Source: Rehmannia glutinosa (lineage: Eukaryota; Streptophyta; Magnoliopsida; Lamiales; Orobanchaceae). From it: DNA of 64,000 bases. The notes beneath the pieces are model-generated. The model ran no database searches and had not been told where the DNA came from. It worked only from the letters and a program-made list of their open reading frames with translations. Position numbers and translations under genes: made by a program. The stretch spans positions 62,813,950-62,877,949 of the forward strand of contig CM071928.1 in assembly GCA_016081115.2 (NCBI GenBank). Direction: 5' to 3'. This document shows positions 43,745 to 55,199 of the stretch, one piece after another (the first letter of the stretch is position 1; each line of letters begins with the position of its first letter).

Positions 43745-45101
43745 TCTTCTCGTGTCTCAAGCTTAGCTCAATTAGCCCTGACTCATGTTTGAGTTCTTCA
43801 AATCTTGACTCACATAATGGTTTTGTGAAGATGTCGGCTAGTTGCTTATCGTTGAGATATATTCCAAGATAATGTCCTTCTTTTCAACATGATCTCTTAT
43901 GAAATGATATCGACATCTATATGTTTTGTTCTTGAGTGCAACACAGATTTTGAGTGATTGCAATTGCACTTGTGTTATCACACATGATTGGAATTTATTT
44001 TTCTTCAACTTCATAATCTCTCACCTTTGTCTCATCCATAGGACTTGGGCACAACATTTGCCCAGCCTACTATGTATTCCGCCTCATTTTGTAGAAGTGG
44101 CTATTGAGTTTTGCTTCTTGCTAAACCAGAAATTAATCTGCTTTCCAAGCATTTGACATGTGCCTCAAGTACTTTTCTGTCCACACTGCATCCAAAGATA
44201 GTCGAGTCGAATAGCCAATTAGCTTGAATCCACCTTCCTTGGATACCATAGCCCTACTTCTTGATTTCCTTTTAAGTATCTCAATATTCTCTTAGTCAGT
44301 CATATGGCTCTCTTTTGGAGCGATTGAAATCTTGCACATACACCTACAAAGAAAGGTGATGTTTGGCTCGCTATTTTGTGAGATAAGCGATGATCCAATA
44401 AGTGCTCGATCTTGTTTGATCTACAGGCTTGCCATCTGCATCCATGTCCATTTTGATCGATGTGTTCATTGGTATTTTTACGTAAGACTTCTCCTCCATA
44501 CCAAATTTCTTCATTAAATCTCTGGTGTATTTTGTTTGGCTTATGAAGGTTCCATCCTTCATTGTTTCACTTGAAGTCCAAGGAAGAATGTCACTTCCCA
44601 TCATGCTCATTTCAAATTTACTTTGCATGAGGTTTGAGAATTTTTCACATGACTCTTTGTTAGTGGATCCAAAAATGATGTCATCCACATATATTTGAAC
44701 AAGCAAAGATACTCTTCTTGTCTTGAATTCTCGAAAAGTGTTCTATCTACTTTTCCTTTAGTGAATCCATTTTCGTTAGGAATTGTGACAGGTATCATAC
44801 CATGCTCGGGTGCCTGTTTCAATCCATACAGGCTTTCTTGAGTTTGTACACTTTGTCTCCAAGAGTCTTCTGCTCAAATCCTCGGAGGTTGTTCAACATA
44901 CACTTCTTCTTCCAATAATCCATTTAGGAATGCACTTTTTACATCCATTTGATATACAATGAAGTTTTTGTGAGTCGTGCATAGGCAAGAAACATCCTTA
45001 TAGCTTCCAATCTTGCTCTTTGGAGCAAATGTTTCATCAAAATCTATTCCTTCTTCTTGGCAATATCCTTTGGCTACCAATCTTGCTTTGTTTCTTACCA
45101 C
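43745..45101 (-). pseudogene. Reverse transcriptase and RNase H of the SIRE-like element
   Basis: On the minus strand: RNKARLVAKGYCQEEGIDF then DETFAPKSKIG, and YQMDVKSAFLNGLLEEEVYV. A gap with shifts follows, then VQIYVDDIIFGSTNKE (44706 downwards) with the copia YVDD active site, and KYTRDLMKKFGMEE. RNase H follows in broken frames (a KST-GTCQ-like block and an IATST-like block near 44100). The end is a DIFTKPL-type tail near 43790. All landmarks are copia-specific. At least four frame breaks lie in 43745-45101. Confidence 0.8.
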
Positions 45102-45859
45102 AGTAACCTTCCTCGTTCATCTTATTTCGAATACCCATTTGGTTCCAATAACATTTTGATGTATGGGTCTTTGTACTAATTCCCATACTTTATTTCTCTC
45201 AAACCGATTGACTCTTCTTGCATAGCTTGAATCCAATGTGTGTCATCCAATGCTTGTGACACATCTTTGGGCTCTATCTGCGAGATGAAGCATGTGAACA
45301 TTGCTTCTTGTTGAGTTCTCGATCTTGTCTTGACACCTTCTCTCATGTCTCCAATGACAAGATCGGTGGATGGTCTCTCACCATCTTACGTCCAGGTTGA
45401 AGTAAGTTAGCCGGATTGATCGACTTGCCGTGTGTTCTTGCGGGTCGCTCTCTGCGTGATCACTCACCGCAGATTTTCCAAATTATTTTTGAGATTCAAC
45501 TATCTCATCTTCTTCTCAATTGATAATCCCCGCTTGGCTTCAAAGATAGGATTCTTCTCGTGAGATTGGATGTTTCACTTATCACCGACTCTTCAATGTC
45601 TTTTCCATTTATGTTTGGCTCATCGAATACTACATGAATGGATTCTTCTCAGAACCATAGTTCTTTTGTTGAGTATTCTCAGAGGCTTTGCTTTCGGTGA
45701 GTATCCTAAGAAGATACCCTCATCGCCTTTAGCATCAAAAGCCTTTAGGTTGTCTTTGTCATTATTGTGGATGAAGCATTTACATCCAAATATCTCAAGT
45801 ATGCAACATTTGGTTTTCTTTCACCCGGATCTCATAGGAGTCTTTGTCACCGCCTATTT

Positions 45860-46364
45860 ATCATACATCCTGTTTTAGGTGTAGCAGTCGTGTTGATTGC
45901 TTGACCCAAAATCTTTTGGTAACCCTACTTTGACCTAACATGGTCCTTTGCCGCTTCCTTGAGGGTTCTGTTCTTCTTCTTTCGCAACTCCATTTCTCTG
46001 TGGAGTCCTTGCGGTGATAGTTCATGACCAATACCATTCTCAATACAAGATCGAGTTATTATTCCATTGACAAACCGGTTCCTCTATCCGATCTTATTTT
46101 GATAATGGTTTGACTCTTCTCATTTTGTATTCTCTTCATCATTTGTGGTAGCTTTTGTAGAGTTTCTTTCTTCTTGCACATGAATATTGTCCATGCATAT
46201 CTTGAGTAGTCATCTACTACCACCAAGGTGTATTTCTTTCCACTTATGCTTTGGTTCCTGGGCCAAATAGATCCATATGAAGCGAGATGCAATATTCTTG
46301 TTGAGGATGGGCATGTATTTTCTTTGAATGACGACTTGATTTGTTTTCCTTCGACATGCATCAC
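45860..46364 (-). pseudogene. Integrase core of the SIRE-like element
   Basis: The frame 46364-46059 encodes GKKYTLVVVDDYSRYAWTIF with the first catalytic D, then QNEKSQTIIKIRSDRGTG with the second. The third, in an ENG...ERKNRTL-type block, is at about 46000-45930 in shifted frames (MELRKKKNRTLKEAA). A GAG-pre-integrase-like stretch (about 46630-46430) precedes it. It is broken and not expected to be functional as read. Confidence 0.75.
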
Positions 46365-46839
46365 ATATACTTTCCTTCTTGTATATCGAGTCCGGAAGTC
46401 CTTCTACCGATGACTTCTTGCTAGCTTATTAATTGTTTTGAAGTTCAGGTGACTCAACTTTTTGTGCCACAAACCAACTTGATTCAAATTTGCTCTCTTT
46501 GCTAGTAGACAGTCTTTGGGTGTTGCGAGTTGACCAATCCACTACATACATATTTTTCTGTCTACATCCTTGCAAAGACAACTTCATTAGATTCAACATT
46601 TTTGATTTGGCATATTCCCATGTTGAATCCAACGTTGTAGCCCTTGTCGCAGAGTTGTTGATGCTTAGTAAATTGAAGTTTAGTCCTTCAACATATGCAA
46701 CATCGTGATTTCTAAACCATTCCTTTTGATGGATCCAGTGCCTCTTATTTCACCAGGAGCTTCATTTCTCCAAATATGACTTTTGCTCCTTTGACTTCCT
46801 TAAATTTTGACAGATTTCTCTTATTTCTGTCATGTGTCC

Positions 46840-46890
46840 GGAATGACCCATCGTCCATGTACCAGGTTCCTTGGCACTCACTGTTCCTTG
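46840..46890 (-). pseudogene. Protease active-site remnant of the SIRE-like element
   Basis: On the minus strand WYMDDGSFRTHDR lies where copia elements have a WYLDSGCSRHMTG-like retropepsin motif. The D-S-G is altered by local base changes or indels. Confidence 0.55.
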
Positions 46891-47399
46891 AACCCGCAAT
46901 CAAGGAAATTAAGTTTTAGGTACCCATTCTGTATCAGGTCCGAGGGGTTAGAATTATAAGATGATCCAACCAACCTATAGCCAAATGATTTGACTCTAAG
47001 AGGTTGCCATCTATCGGTGCCATAATCATAATCAATCCTGGCAAATTGCTTGGGGAGTCCAGTTCATACAAATTGTCTCTTTTGTCGTATGCCCTGCATA
47101 TGTGTTTTAGCAATTGCCTTTCTTGGGTAATTGTGGTGTCTTTGAGTGTAGTGCCTAGGTGCATATGTGTCTTGATGAAAGCTCTTATGCTTTTGGAATG
47201 GCCTTTGTTGAGTTCTAGGCCTTTGCCATTTGGGCTTGTATTCCATAAGTCTAGCAGTGGTAGTTCACATTATTCCATCCACTTGGCTTGGATATTTTCT
47301 ACCATTCCCATCATATGTATTTCTTCTATGAGTTTTTGGGATTTTGGTAGCTCGCTTCTTCTTTACAGAGTACTTTTGTTTGGAGTCCGTTTGAGGACT

Positions 47400-49218
47400 G
47401 GCCAATCTCTTCTCATGCCCTTTCAAAGACTCTCAATCGGGTCATTTTCCTTTTCCTTTGTAACCAAGGCCATTTGCTTAGTATTGTGCTTTGGATTGAA
47501 AGTGTGTGCATCATTTAGAGTTTTGGATTTTTCGGACTCTTCATGACTTGAAGATCCTTTTTCCAAAATTACTCTTGAGGTTTGACATAGCACAAAGGAA
47601 TTAAATCCTAAGCCTGTCTTGTCTCCACATTCTCTTTGACTCATAATAAGATCATCCAATGATTTAGATGCCTTAGTGAATGAGGCAATAACATTTTTGA
47701 GGTCATTCTCCCTCTTTTCTATAGCAGCAATTTCTCGCTTATTAATTTAGCATTTTCAAATTTTTAAACTTTTATTCTCATCACTATTTGACTTAGAGTA
47801 CTCGGCTCCTTAGTCGACTTTGAGTTTTGATTTTTGAGTAATTTGTTTTCCTCATTCAATAGTGTGTGTGAGGTTTTAATGTGCTCAAAATCTTTCATCA
47901 TTTTGCCTAATGAATCATAAAGATCAAAGTGGGTGATGAAGTGTGTGTGTCACGCTCACTATCACTAGTGTCCGAGCTTGTTGAGTTAGATTGTACCTCA
48001 TCTTCTTGATCTTGTTCTTTGGCCATTGCGAGATCAAAGCTTCTTCTTCGTGAGTCACTTGAATAGTCGGCCTTTGCTCTCGAGTGGTTTGTCTCTCTTG
48101 ACTTGGGTCTCAAAGAATCTCTGCACCATCATTGCCTTTTTCTTCTCTTGTCTTCTTTCTCTCAAGACCTTTCTTTCTTCTTCGTTTCGTACTTGTTGAC
48201 TACAGGATATGAAAATCAATGGCATAGTGACCTGGTTGTCTACAATTCCAACATAGATATTCACCTTTTGATCGACTCTTTCTATTCTTGAGTTGTCACC
48301 CTTTGATACTCAACTTGTTGATGATCCGCTTCTCTTGGTTGGCCTATCATCCCTTGATTTTGGAGGAGCCGAGTGTCTTCCGGAGGATTCACCCTTTCTC
48401 TCTTATAGTTCTTGTTAAAGAACTTGTTAAATCTTTTAACCATTAGGCTATTTCTTCCGGGTCAATTGCTTCTTTGACCTCGGCTCTCCTTCCGTCTTTG
48501 ACAACTAGAGCACTTTGTTTTGGGTACAGTGTTGCTCTTCCTGGTCTTTCCTTCTCACTCAAACTCGTAGGCTTTGAGGTCCGAGAATAACTCGTGATTG
48601 GATGTCTTTGATAGGTCCATGGAGTGTCTCAATGCCATGACCTTCATTTCCCATTCATTTGGAAGACTTTTTAGGATCTTCATACACATTTCCTTTTGTG
48701 TATATTCCTTTCCAAGTGTAGACAACTCATTTGTGATTTCTAAATCGAGCGCCTAGTTGGTCCAGGTTCTCTCCGAGATCATTTTGAAATTTTCAAACTT
48801 CAGATGACCATCGATAATTTGTTTTCTTTGATTTGCTCGAACCTTCACAAATCAAAGTCAACTTGTCCTGCATTTCCTTAGCCGTTTTGCAAGATTTGAC
48901 TTTGTTGAACATGGCTTTATCCAAGGTTTTGTAAAGAATGTCCTTGGCTACATTGTCCAGGTTGTATCTTTTTCTCATCATCATTTGTCCACTCGGTTCT
49001 TGGTTTTTCAACCATGACTGTCCGGTGTCTTGATCTTCTTCCCCTTCACCGCAACTCTTCGTACCGTTGTGTTCACCTTTAATATTTGCGAGAGGCCCAT
49101 CTTCTATCACTATCCACATCTCATCATGTAATGTCGATAGATGAGCTCGCATACGAATTTTCCAATCATCAAATTCTTCAATAGTGAACATAGGAATGCG
49201 TGTTAGATTTGCTTCCAT
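47400..49218 (-). pseudogene. gag of the SIRE-like element
   Basis: Start ATG at 49218: MEANLTRIPMFTIEEFDDWK then RMRAHLSTLHDEMWIVIEDG, the copia gag head. It continues NLDNVAKDILYKTLDKAMFN and KSCKTAKEMQDKLTLICEG to 48793. Further frames reach a zinc-knuckle-like CWNCRQPGHYAID near 48215-48255, where the last Cys is replaced by Phe. Below 48100 is an S/E-rich stretch. Frames change several times. Confidence 0.75.
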
Positions 49219-49330
49219 GATAATAATTTTTAATGATAGAAAAGAGTTTTGAAAGATAAGTACTAAAAGACTTTTGAAAAGATTGAGATCTAGTTCAAGA
49301 ATAACATGCGGAGGGTTCAATGAACCAACC

Positions 49331-49342
49331 GCTCCGATACCA
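49331..49342 (-). other. Primer binding site of the SIRE-like element
   Basis: On the minus strand TGGTATCGGAGC follows the right-hand (5') LTR by two bases. It is complementary to initiator-Met tRNA with one change. Confidence 0.85.
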
Positions 49343-49344
49343 CT

Positions 49345-50884
49345 TGTAGGTCCCAAGGGGTGTAAGTGTAAGGTTTAGAAGGGGGTTGAATAAACCTTAC
49401 CAAATTTTCGATTTAGTCCTTTTAAATCTACTGAGTTCTACACATTTTGTGTCCTTGATGGATGATCAATTAGTCCTCAAGAGAGTTAATCTCTCAATGA
49501 CTCACCGAGCATTAATAGAGTAACTCATTTGTTGGCTATAATTTGACTCAATTTGTGGTTTTGTTTTTATTGAAGACTTAACACCCTTAAGTTTGATTAA
49601 GCAAGTTTTTACACTTGATTTAGTACTTATAGATTATCAAATGGATAGCAAATTTATCACAGATATAAGCAATTAAAAGTGCGTAAATTTAAATGCTTTG
49701 AAATGTAAATGACACAAAGAAAGTTTTTATAGAGGTTCAAGATGGGGTAATTCTTCTACTCCTCTCTTCTCCAACTCCCCGGAGGAATCCACTAAGTAAT
49801 GATCGGTTTACAAAGTGGTAACAGGTCCGGACAAGTCTTGATCACAACGGCCCGACTTGATCCTTTGGGACTCGATGCTGAGACGCCTTGATCACTCACC
49901 GTGGCTTCTCGACGACTCGGCCTTTCTTCACAGGCGCCGCTTTGCTACTACTGACTCACTTGCTCAAGCACTTTGGATTTGATCACGAAGCCCTCCAAAA
50001 GCTTAAGACTTGGTTCAGCCTTTTGAACCTTTCTACAATCCTTCTTGGAATGTAGACCCCTTGTTTTCAGTATTTTCCTCTTCAACTCGATTGAAGTTCT
50101 CTTTCCTTCACGGGTAAGTGTTGGATTGATGTACTTCGAGATGTAGGCTTGAGGATTGAGAATGTTTGATTATTGATAAGCTTGTATATCTTCACGTGTG
50201 TGTCATTCATCCACGCATCATTCTTCTCAATCAAACTCCTCAGCCTTTTATAGTGAACTTTCAAAAATTTGCCCGTTGAAGAGATAGGCTCATTTTTGAA
50301 AATCACTTTGCAATCGTTGGTGTGCGTTCTTGGAATTGCCATTTCCTCGTATGAAATGTTTTATCACCTTTCGGAGTTCGACACGGTGTAGTGCTTCCCA
50401 TTGGTTCATTTCTTTTGCACGCTTCTGGGATCGAGCACTCCAAGAAAGGTAGTATGGAGATATTACTTGTTTAAGTAAATCTCTTGATTTACGGCAACGG
50501 TTCTTTTTGATTATCTCGACTTGACCGCATTTCCTCGCTTTCCCAGGTGACTTAGAGTCGCCTTCCAATCATTGGATGACTCTTCGTCACTTCACTTGAG
50601 ACTTGGCTTCTCTTGAGTTGACTTGGTCGATGTTCCACTCACCGCATCTCACCGCTTCTTCATCGAGTTCTGTCTGCTTTTCTTGTTGTACTCAAATTGC
50701 CTCACACAGAAGTTTTCCTTCAAGCCTTCAATTTGTCTTCTTGCAAGTTGGAGCGTAGGCGACTTAACTCACCTTGGCCACTCTAATTGTTACAATACAT
50801 TTCAAAGCAAGAATTGGGGAGCCAACTTTCTATTCTAAGTTTTACATGGCATTCATCAAAATCTAAACAATAGAATTCCTAACA
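49345..50884 (-). repeat. 5' LTR (right copy) of the SIRE-like element
   Basis: 1540 bp, partner of 36881-38421, followed by GGGCA at 50885-50889. Confidence 0.92.
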
Positions 50885-50889
50885 GGGCA

Positions 50890-51646
50890 GACTAGATTGT
50901 TTGTGGATGCTGCAGCAGGGGGCGCCCTACTTGCGAGGTTTCCAGAAGATGCATTCAACTTGCTGGAGGAGATGGCCATGAATAGCTATCAGTGGCCCTC
51001 CGAAAGGACTAATGTGAAAAGGGTAGCCGAAGTTTCTGATTCGGACCCAATTAAAGAGTTGACAACCCAGATGGCCGTATTGACAAACCAATTGAGTGCT
51101 TTGACAAAGGCAAATGAGGGAAACGCGGGTGCAAGTAATGGGGGAGTTCCTCTAGATCTGATAGAGGAAGCAAATTATGTTAATAACCGGAATTTCAACA
51201 ATTTCCGGAACAATCAAGCTCCTACCCATTACCATCCGGGCTTGAGGAACCACGAGAACTTCTCCTACGCAAACACGAAGAACGTGATGCAACCACCACC
51301 GGGGTTTAATGTGACAAACGGTGTCATTACTGCGGAGCCAAAGCCGTCTTTAGAGGAGATTCTCACCTCATTCATGGGCGAGATGAGGAACCGATTCAAT
51401 AGGGATGAGGCAAAGATGGATAAAATCGAGAATCATGTCACACAATTGGCCAACACTATGGGGTCCCAAATGAAAAATCTTGAAACCCAAATTGGCCAAT
51501 TAGCTGCGATTATTGGTGGGCAGCATCAGAAAGGCCAATTTCCGAGCAACACTGAGGTTAATCCAAAGGAACAGTGTAACACCGTTCGTCTAAGGAGTGG
51601 AACGGAATACGAGGGGCCGAAAATACCAGAAATCGCTGAACAGTAG
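50890..51646 (+). pseudogene. gag 3' part of element 2
   Basis: Resumes the gag frame after the copia element: FVDAAAGGALLARFPEDAFN, then LLEEMAMNSYQWPSE, VNNRNFNNFRNNQAPTHYHP and a coiled-coil-like stretch (MGEMRNRFNRDEAKMDKIEN). It ends at TAG 51644-51646, directly before a CACGACCCGTG palindrome block. It is very close to element 1 gag and open for about 250 codons. Confidence 0.85.
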
Positions 51647-51649
51647 TAG

Positions 51650-51705
51650 GGGGCACGACCCGTGCGCCACCGCACGGCCCGCCCGTGCGCCCTGCTGGAG
51701 CTGTG
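51650..51705. repeat. CACGGGC-family palindromic block after gag of element 2
   Basis: GGGGCACGACCCGTGCGCC and CGCACGGCCCGCCCGTGCG lie directly after the gag stop codons. They are GC-rich units of the same family as those in both Athila LTRs. Confidence 0.75.
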
Positions 51706-51790
51706 ATCGACATGCCGGGAGACACGAAAATTGAAGCAAAGGGCGATGCTGAGGCCGAGGAAGGAGTTGAGGACCATGTCACTGAATAAA

Positions 51791-52605
51791 AAGGGGCTGA
51801 GAAGCTTAAATCTTTCTCTAACTCTGATCTTTCAAACTTTTCTATACCACTTCATTTCCCTCAACGTTTTAAAAAGAAAAAGTTAGACTCCCAATTTGCT
51901 AGATTCTTAGACATCTTTAAGAAACTTCATATTAACATACCATTTGCAGACGCATTGGAGCAGATGCCCAACTATGCGAAGTTTTTGAAGGAAGTGATGT
52001 CCAAGAAGAAAAAGTTGGTAGAATTCGAGACATTCAATTTGACCGAGGAGTGTAGCGCGATCATTCAAAGGAAACTACCACATAAGCTCAAAGATCCGGG
52101 GAGTTTCACTATCCCTTGTGCTATTGGTGGTGTTGTATTTAAGAAAGCACTTTGTGATCTAGGAGCAAGTATTAATCTAATGCCATTGTCCATTTTCAGG
52201 AAACTTGGATTAGGAGAGGTGAAGCCATCCACGGTCACCTTACCGCTAGCGGATAGATCACTCACATATCCTAAGGGAATCATGGATGATGTGCTCGTGA
52301 AGGTAGACAAATTTATATTCCCTGTGGACTTTCTAGTGCTTGACATGGAGGAAGATCGAGATGTCCCTCTGATACTCGAGCGCCCATTCCTAGCCATTGC
52401 ACGCGCATTGATAGATGTACAAAAAGGAGAGCTCACATTACGAGTTAATGATGAGCAAGTGCTGTTCTCCATCTATAAGGCTGGGAACCATCATGATAAC
52501 AGGGAGTATTGTAAATCAATATCTGTCGTCGATTTAAGTGCTAATACTTTTAATCCGAGTCATTGTGTGTGCTATAGATCATGTGCAGGACGTACTAAAT
52601 GGTGA
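51791..52605 (+). CDS. Aspartic protease region of element 2 (open)
   Basis: A continuous frame starts after TAA at 51787: GAEKLKSFSNSDLSNFSIPL, then RFLDIFKKLHINIPFADALE, EFETFNLTEECSAIIQRKLP and SFTIPCAIGG. The retropepsin motif ALCDLGASINLMPLS follows, where DLGAS is the variant of the D-S/T-G active site usual in Athila-type elements, then VDFLVLDMEEDRDVPLILER. It ends HCVCYRSCAGRTKW. It keeps the motif that element 1 has broken. It has no own start codon and was presumably made as part of gag-pol. Confidence 0.85.
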
Positions 52606-52800
52606 GAAAGCAAAGCACACGATAAGGACCAGCAGCTCGGAAGCATGCGTATACTGCCGCTCAAACGATGCAAACGAGAAGAACATGGCATTTGACCGAC
52701 GGGTGACTTCTACGCTAGAGGCATTCAAAGGAGGTTCAAATCTATGCGAGTTGAATTGGCAAGGAGAATAGCATGAAGAAGTGACTCGCATCACTTTGCT
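52600..52800. other. pol deletion scar of element 2
   Basis: Only about 200 bp separate the protease tail from the post-pol module, whereas element 1 has about 3.1 kb of RT, RNase H and integrase there. The short frame present (LRTSSSEACVYCRSND) matches none of those domains. Confidence 0.7.
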
Positions 52801-52855
52801 GGAACCGTGATCGAATAAAACAGGTGTCAAGCTATAGACGTTAAATTTAGCGCTT

Positions 52856-52873
52856 GTTGGGAGGCAACCCAAT
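52856..52873 (+). ncRNA. Conserved post-pol RNA hairpin of element 2
   Basis: GTTGGG-AGGCAA-CCCAAT has the same stem-loop as 23432-23449, with one closing pair changed from G-C to G-U in RNA. Retention after loss of pol suggests a cis role (inferred). Confidence 0.55.
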
Positions 52874-53014
52874 GGTTTTGCTGTTTTATTTCTACCCATG
52901 TGTTTCTTGGTTTGTTTTTCCCTTTTCTAAGTTAGGATTTATTTGCTTTCATAGGATAGGATTTTCTTGTTTTTCCATATAAAAAAAAATATTTGAAAAA
53001 TCGAAGCTGAGGTG

Positions 53015-53175
53015 CGGCACCCAGCACGGGCAGCCCGTGCTAGTACCAGCACTTGATGGTATTTCTTTCGGCACCCCGCATGGGCAGCCCGTGCGGTGCC
53101 CATATTTTTGGGGTTGCAAGTTAGGTCCCTAGCACGGGCCGCCCATGCCATAGGGCACGACCCGTGCTCCCGTCT
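53015..53175. repeat. CACGGGC palindrome array upstream of the Athila ORF in element 2
   Basis: Three to four units: GCACGGGCAGCCCGTGC (about 53024), GCATGGGCAGCCCGTGC (about 53079), and GCACGGGCCGCCCATGC with GCACGACCCGTGC (about 53133-53167). Palindromic cores are CACGGGC-N-GCCCGTG. Confidence 0.85.
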
Positions 53176-53795
53176 GCTGAGACAGATTTAAGACGGGCAA
53201 AGGCCATTTTTTTCACAAAAACAATCCTCCTCGAGAGACCTACAAAGATCGAGCCCCTCAATATTTTTCGAAACTTTCTCTTGGAATATCACCACATACT
53301 CACCTCTCACACTACCCACACGAGAATTCCACACTTCAACTTGCATTGGAGTAAGGATTTGGGGTAGGGGGCACCTAGGGTTCAACGTTCCAAATTTTTC
53401 GAATTCTCGGATTTAAGGTATGAATTGCACTTTTTATTTCGAATTTCTTAAGGAATATGGATTAGGGTTGCTATATGATGCTTCTTTGATACTTTTTCCA
53501 TGAATTTGATTGAAATTTTTTATTGGGCATTTTATCGAACACTTTGTGGGTTGTTGAATTAGGATGATTTTGGTTGATTGCTTGATGAATTATACATGAG
53601 CTCGATTGTTTAGGGTGTTAGTGACTAGGATTCTCTGTAATTATATTGTTGTTTGGGCTTGGAAGCTTAATTGTGAATTGAATTGTTGAGATGAGACACT
53701 TTGCCTTACGTTAATTGTTGTATGTAATTCATCGTTTGTTTTATTTGGCACGTACGGATTCTCACAATTGTTTTTCCAGGTACTCATTCGAACAA

Positions 53796-55199
53796 ATGGC
53801 TGAACCATAGAACCAAAGAGGTCGGGGTGGACGTCAGAGGAGACCCGCTCGAGAGGTTGATCCAAATAGCCCCATAGCTTATGGACTTACCTTCACAGAT
53901 AATGAATTAATGGAGTGATGGAACCGGCTGATCACTCGTACTTTCACGCCCACACGCTATGCCGACGATGATTGTACCCGAGCTCTCGGGATACATGAGG
54001 AGGTGTAGCTCATGTTTGAACGCGTGGGATGGACCGCCTTCATGCAAGGGCGGTGGCCAACATTTAAAACACTCGCGCTCGAGTTCTTAAGCACCATGCA
54101 GGTTACAGAGACGCGAGTAAGAAATGAACCTCAGAAAATCCATTTTAGATTGGGCAACGTTTGGAGGAACGTCACCATCAATGAACTGAACCAGATTTTT
54201 GGGGTACCATTAGATGCCCGCACTGCATCGCCGCAAATTATAACTCGCGTGAATTCGCGAATGTTGGTGAAACCCTAAAACCGCCTAATACAATATGCGG
54301 CACGCACATCCAAGGCATCGGCACTCCGCAACCCCGTATTCCGTTACATCCAAAAAGTGACCCATTCCTCGTTCGCCCAAGACAACAATGGGGGTATGCA
54401 AGCAAGGGAGCTATACCTACTTTGGTGTATGCTCACCCGCACCCCTTATAATATGGCGACGTACTTTGTGGAACACGTCGTTTACATCTCTCAGCAGGAA
54501 GCAGGGATAATATTAATTGGGGGAATGATTACCCCCATTGCTCACCATTTTGGGGTTGATATGCGCCACACGGGGCCGATAGAGGGCAGTCAAAGCATCA
54601 ACATGACCGTCCTCCACACCATGAATATCATAACTGAAGCGGAGAACATCATCTATTTTCAACAAAAAGTCGGGTCCGCTTCTTTCCCCCTCCCTAACCC
54701 ACTCCACTCGTTTGTGGTGGACAATCAAAATAATCAAGCCGCACTCGAGGCTCATATCAGGGTCATGGACGGCCTGACTGCACGAAAAAGAAGGAGGGTA
54801 GCAGCGTTACCCGATGAAGAAGATTTGGTGATGGAGGCGAGGGAGTACGATCGCCAAGAGAGGGGTTTCGAGTAGGGCTTCCCACAGGGGCGGCCCGACA
54901 TTCCAGAGAGCTCCCACCAAGGTGAGGAGCGTGGGGGACAATATGATCAGGATAGATTCTATGCTCTTGAGGAGAGCATGCGACAACATAGGGACGACTT
55001 CCTGATTCACCAGGATGAGTTCCATGCTTTCCGACCAGAGAAGGAACAAAGGCATCAGGCCCAGGAGCAAAGGTACCAAGCTCAGGACTTGTGGTACCAA
55101 GCCCAGGAGCAGCGGGAGTTGGATATATTGCAGACGTTGCATCAGATTCAAAATTGGCATATCTCCCATGGCCACTTTCCGCCGCCACCCCCACAGTAA
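53796..55199 (+). pseudogene. Athila-type ORF in the env position of element 2, five internal stops
   Basis: One frame runs from ATG 53796 to TAA 55197-55199, about 467 codons, with no frameshift. The core FERVGWTAFMQGRWPTFKTL, then ALEFLSTMQVTE, VTINELNQIFGVPLD and RELYLLWCMLTRTPYNMATY resemble the ATHILA ORF-1 family. The C-terminus is acidic, then Q/E-rich and coiled-coil-like (KEQRHQAQEQRYQAQDL), ending HFPPPPPQ. Five internal stops (near 53808, 53917, 54006, 54276 and 54873) each differ by one C-to-T change from CAG, CGA or CAA. TTTTTCCAG at about 53770-53779 looks like a splice acceptor, consistent with a spliced message. No convincing transmembrane segment is seen, so an envelope role is not supported. 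Confidence 0.75.

Larger units (their letters stand above)
36881..50884 (-). mobile_element. SIRE/Maximus-like Ty1/copia element (14.0 kb), minus strand
   Basis: LTRs 36881-38421 and 49345-50884 (1541 and 1540 bp) have ends TGTAGG...CTAACA in plus-strand reading. A perfect 5-bp duplication GGGCA lies at 36876-36880 and 50885-50889. The primer site is at the right and the polypurine tract at the left, so it reads right to left. The order is gag, protease remnant, integrase, RT, RNase H, with integrase before RT as in copia. About 5 kb then lies between RNase H and the 3' LTR. The size, long LTRs and the extra 3' region fit the SIRE/Maximus lineage. The frames are interrupted very often. Confidence 0.9.

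Noticed and set aside
53796..55199. True viral envelope gene in Athila element 2
   Set aside because: No signal peptide, transmembrane anchor or cleavage site is visible, and the similarity is to the Athila ORF family of unknown function.
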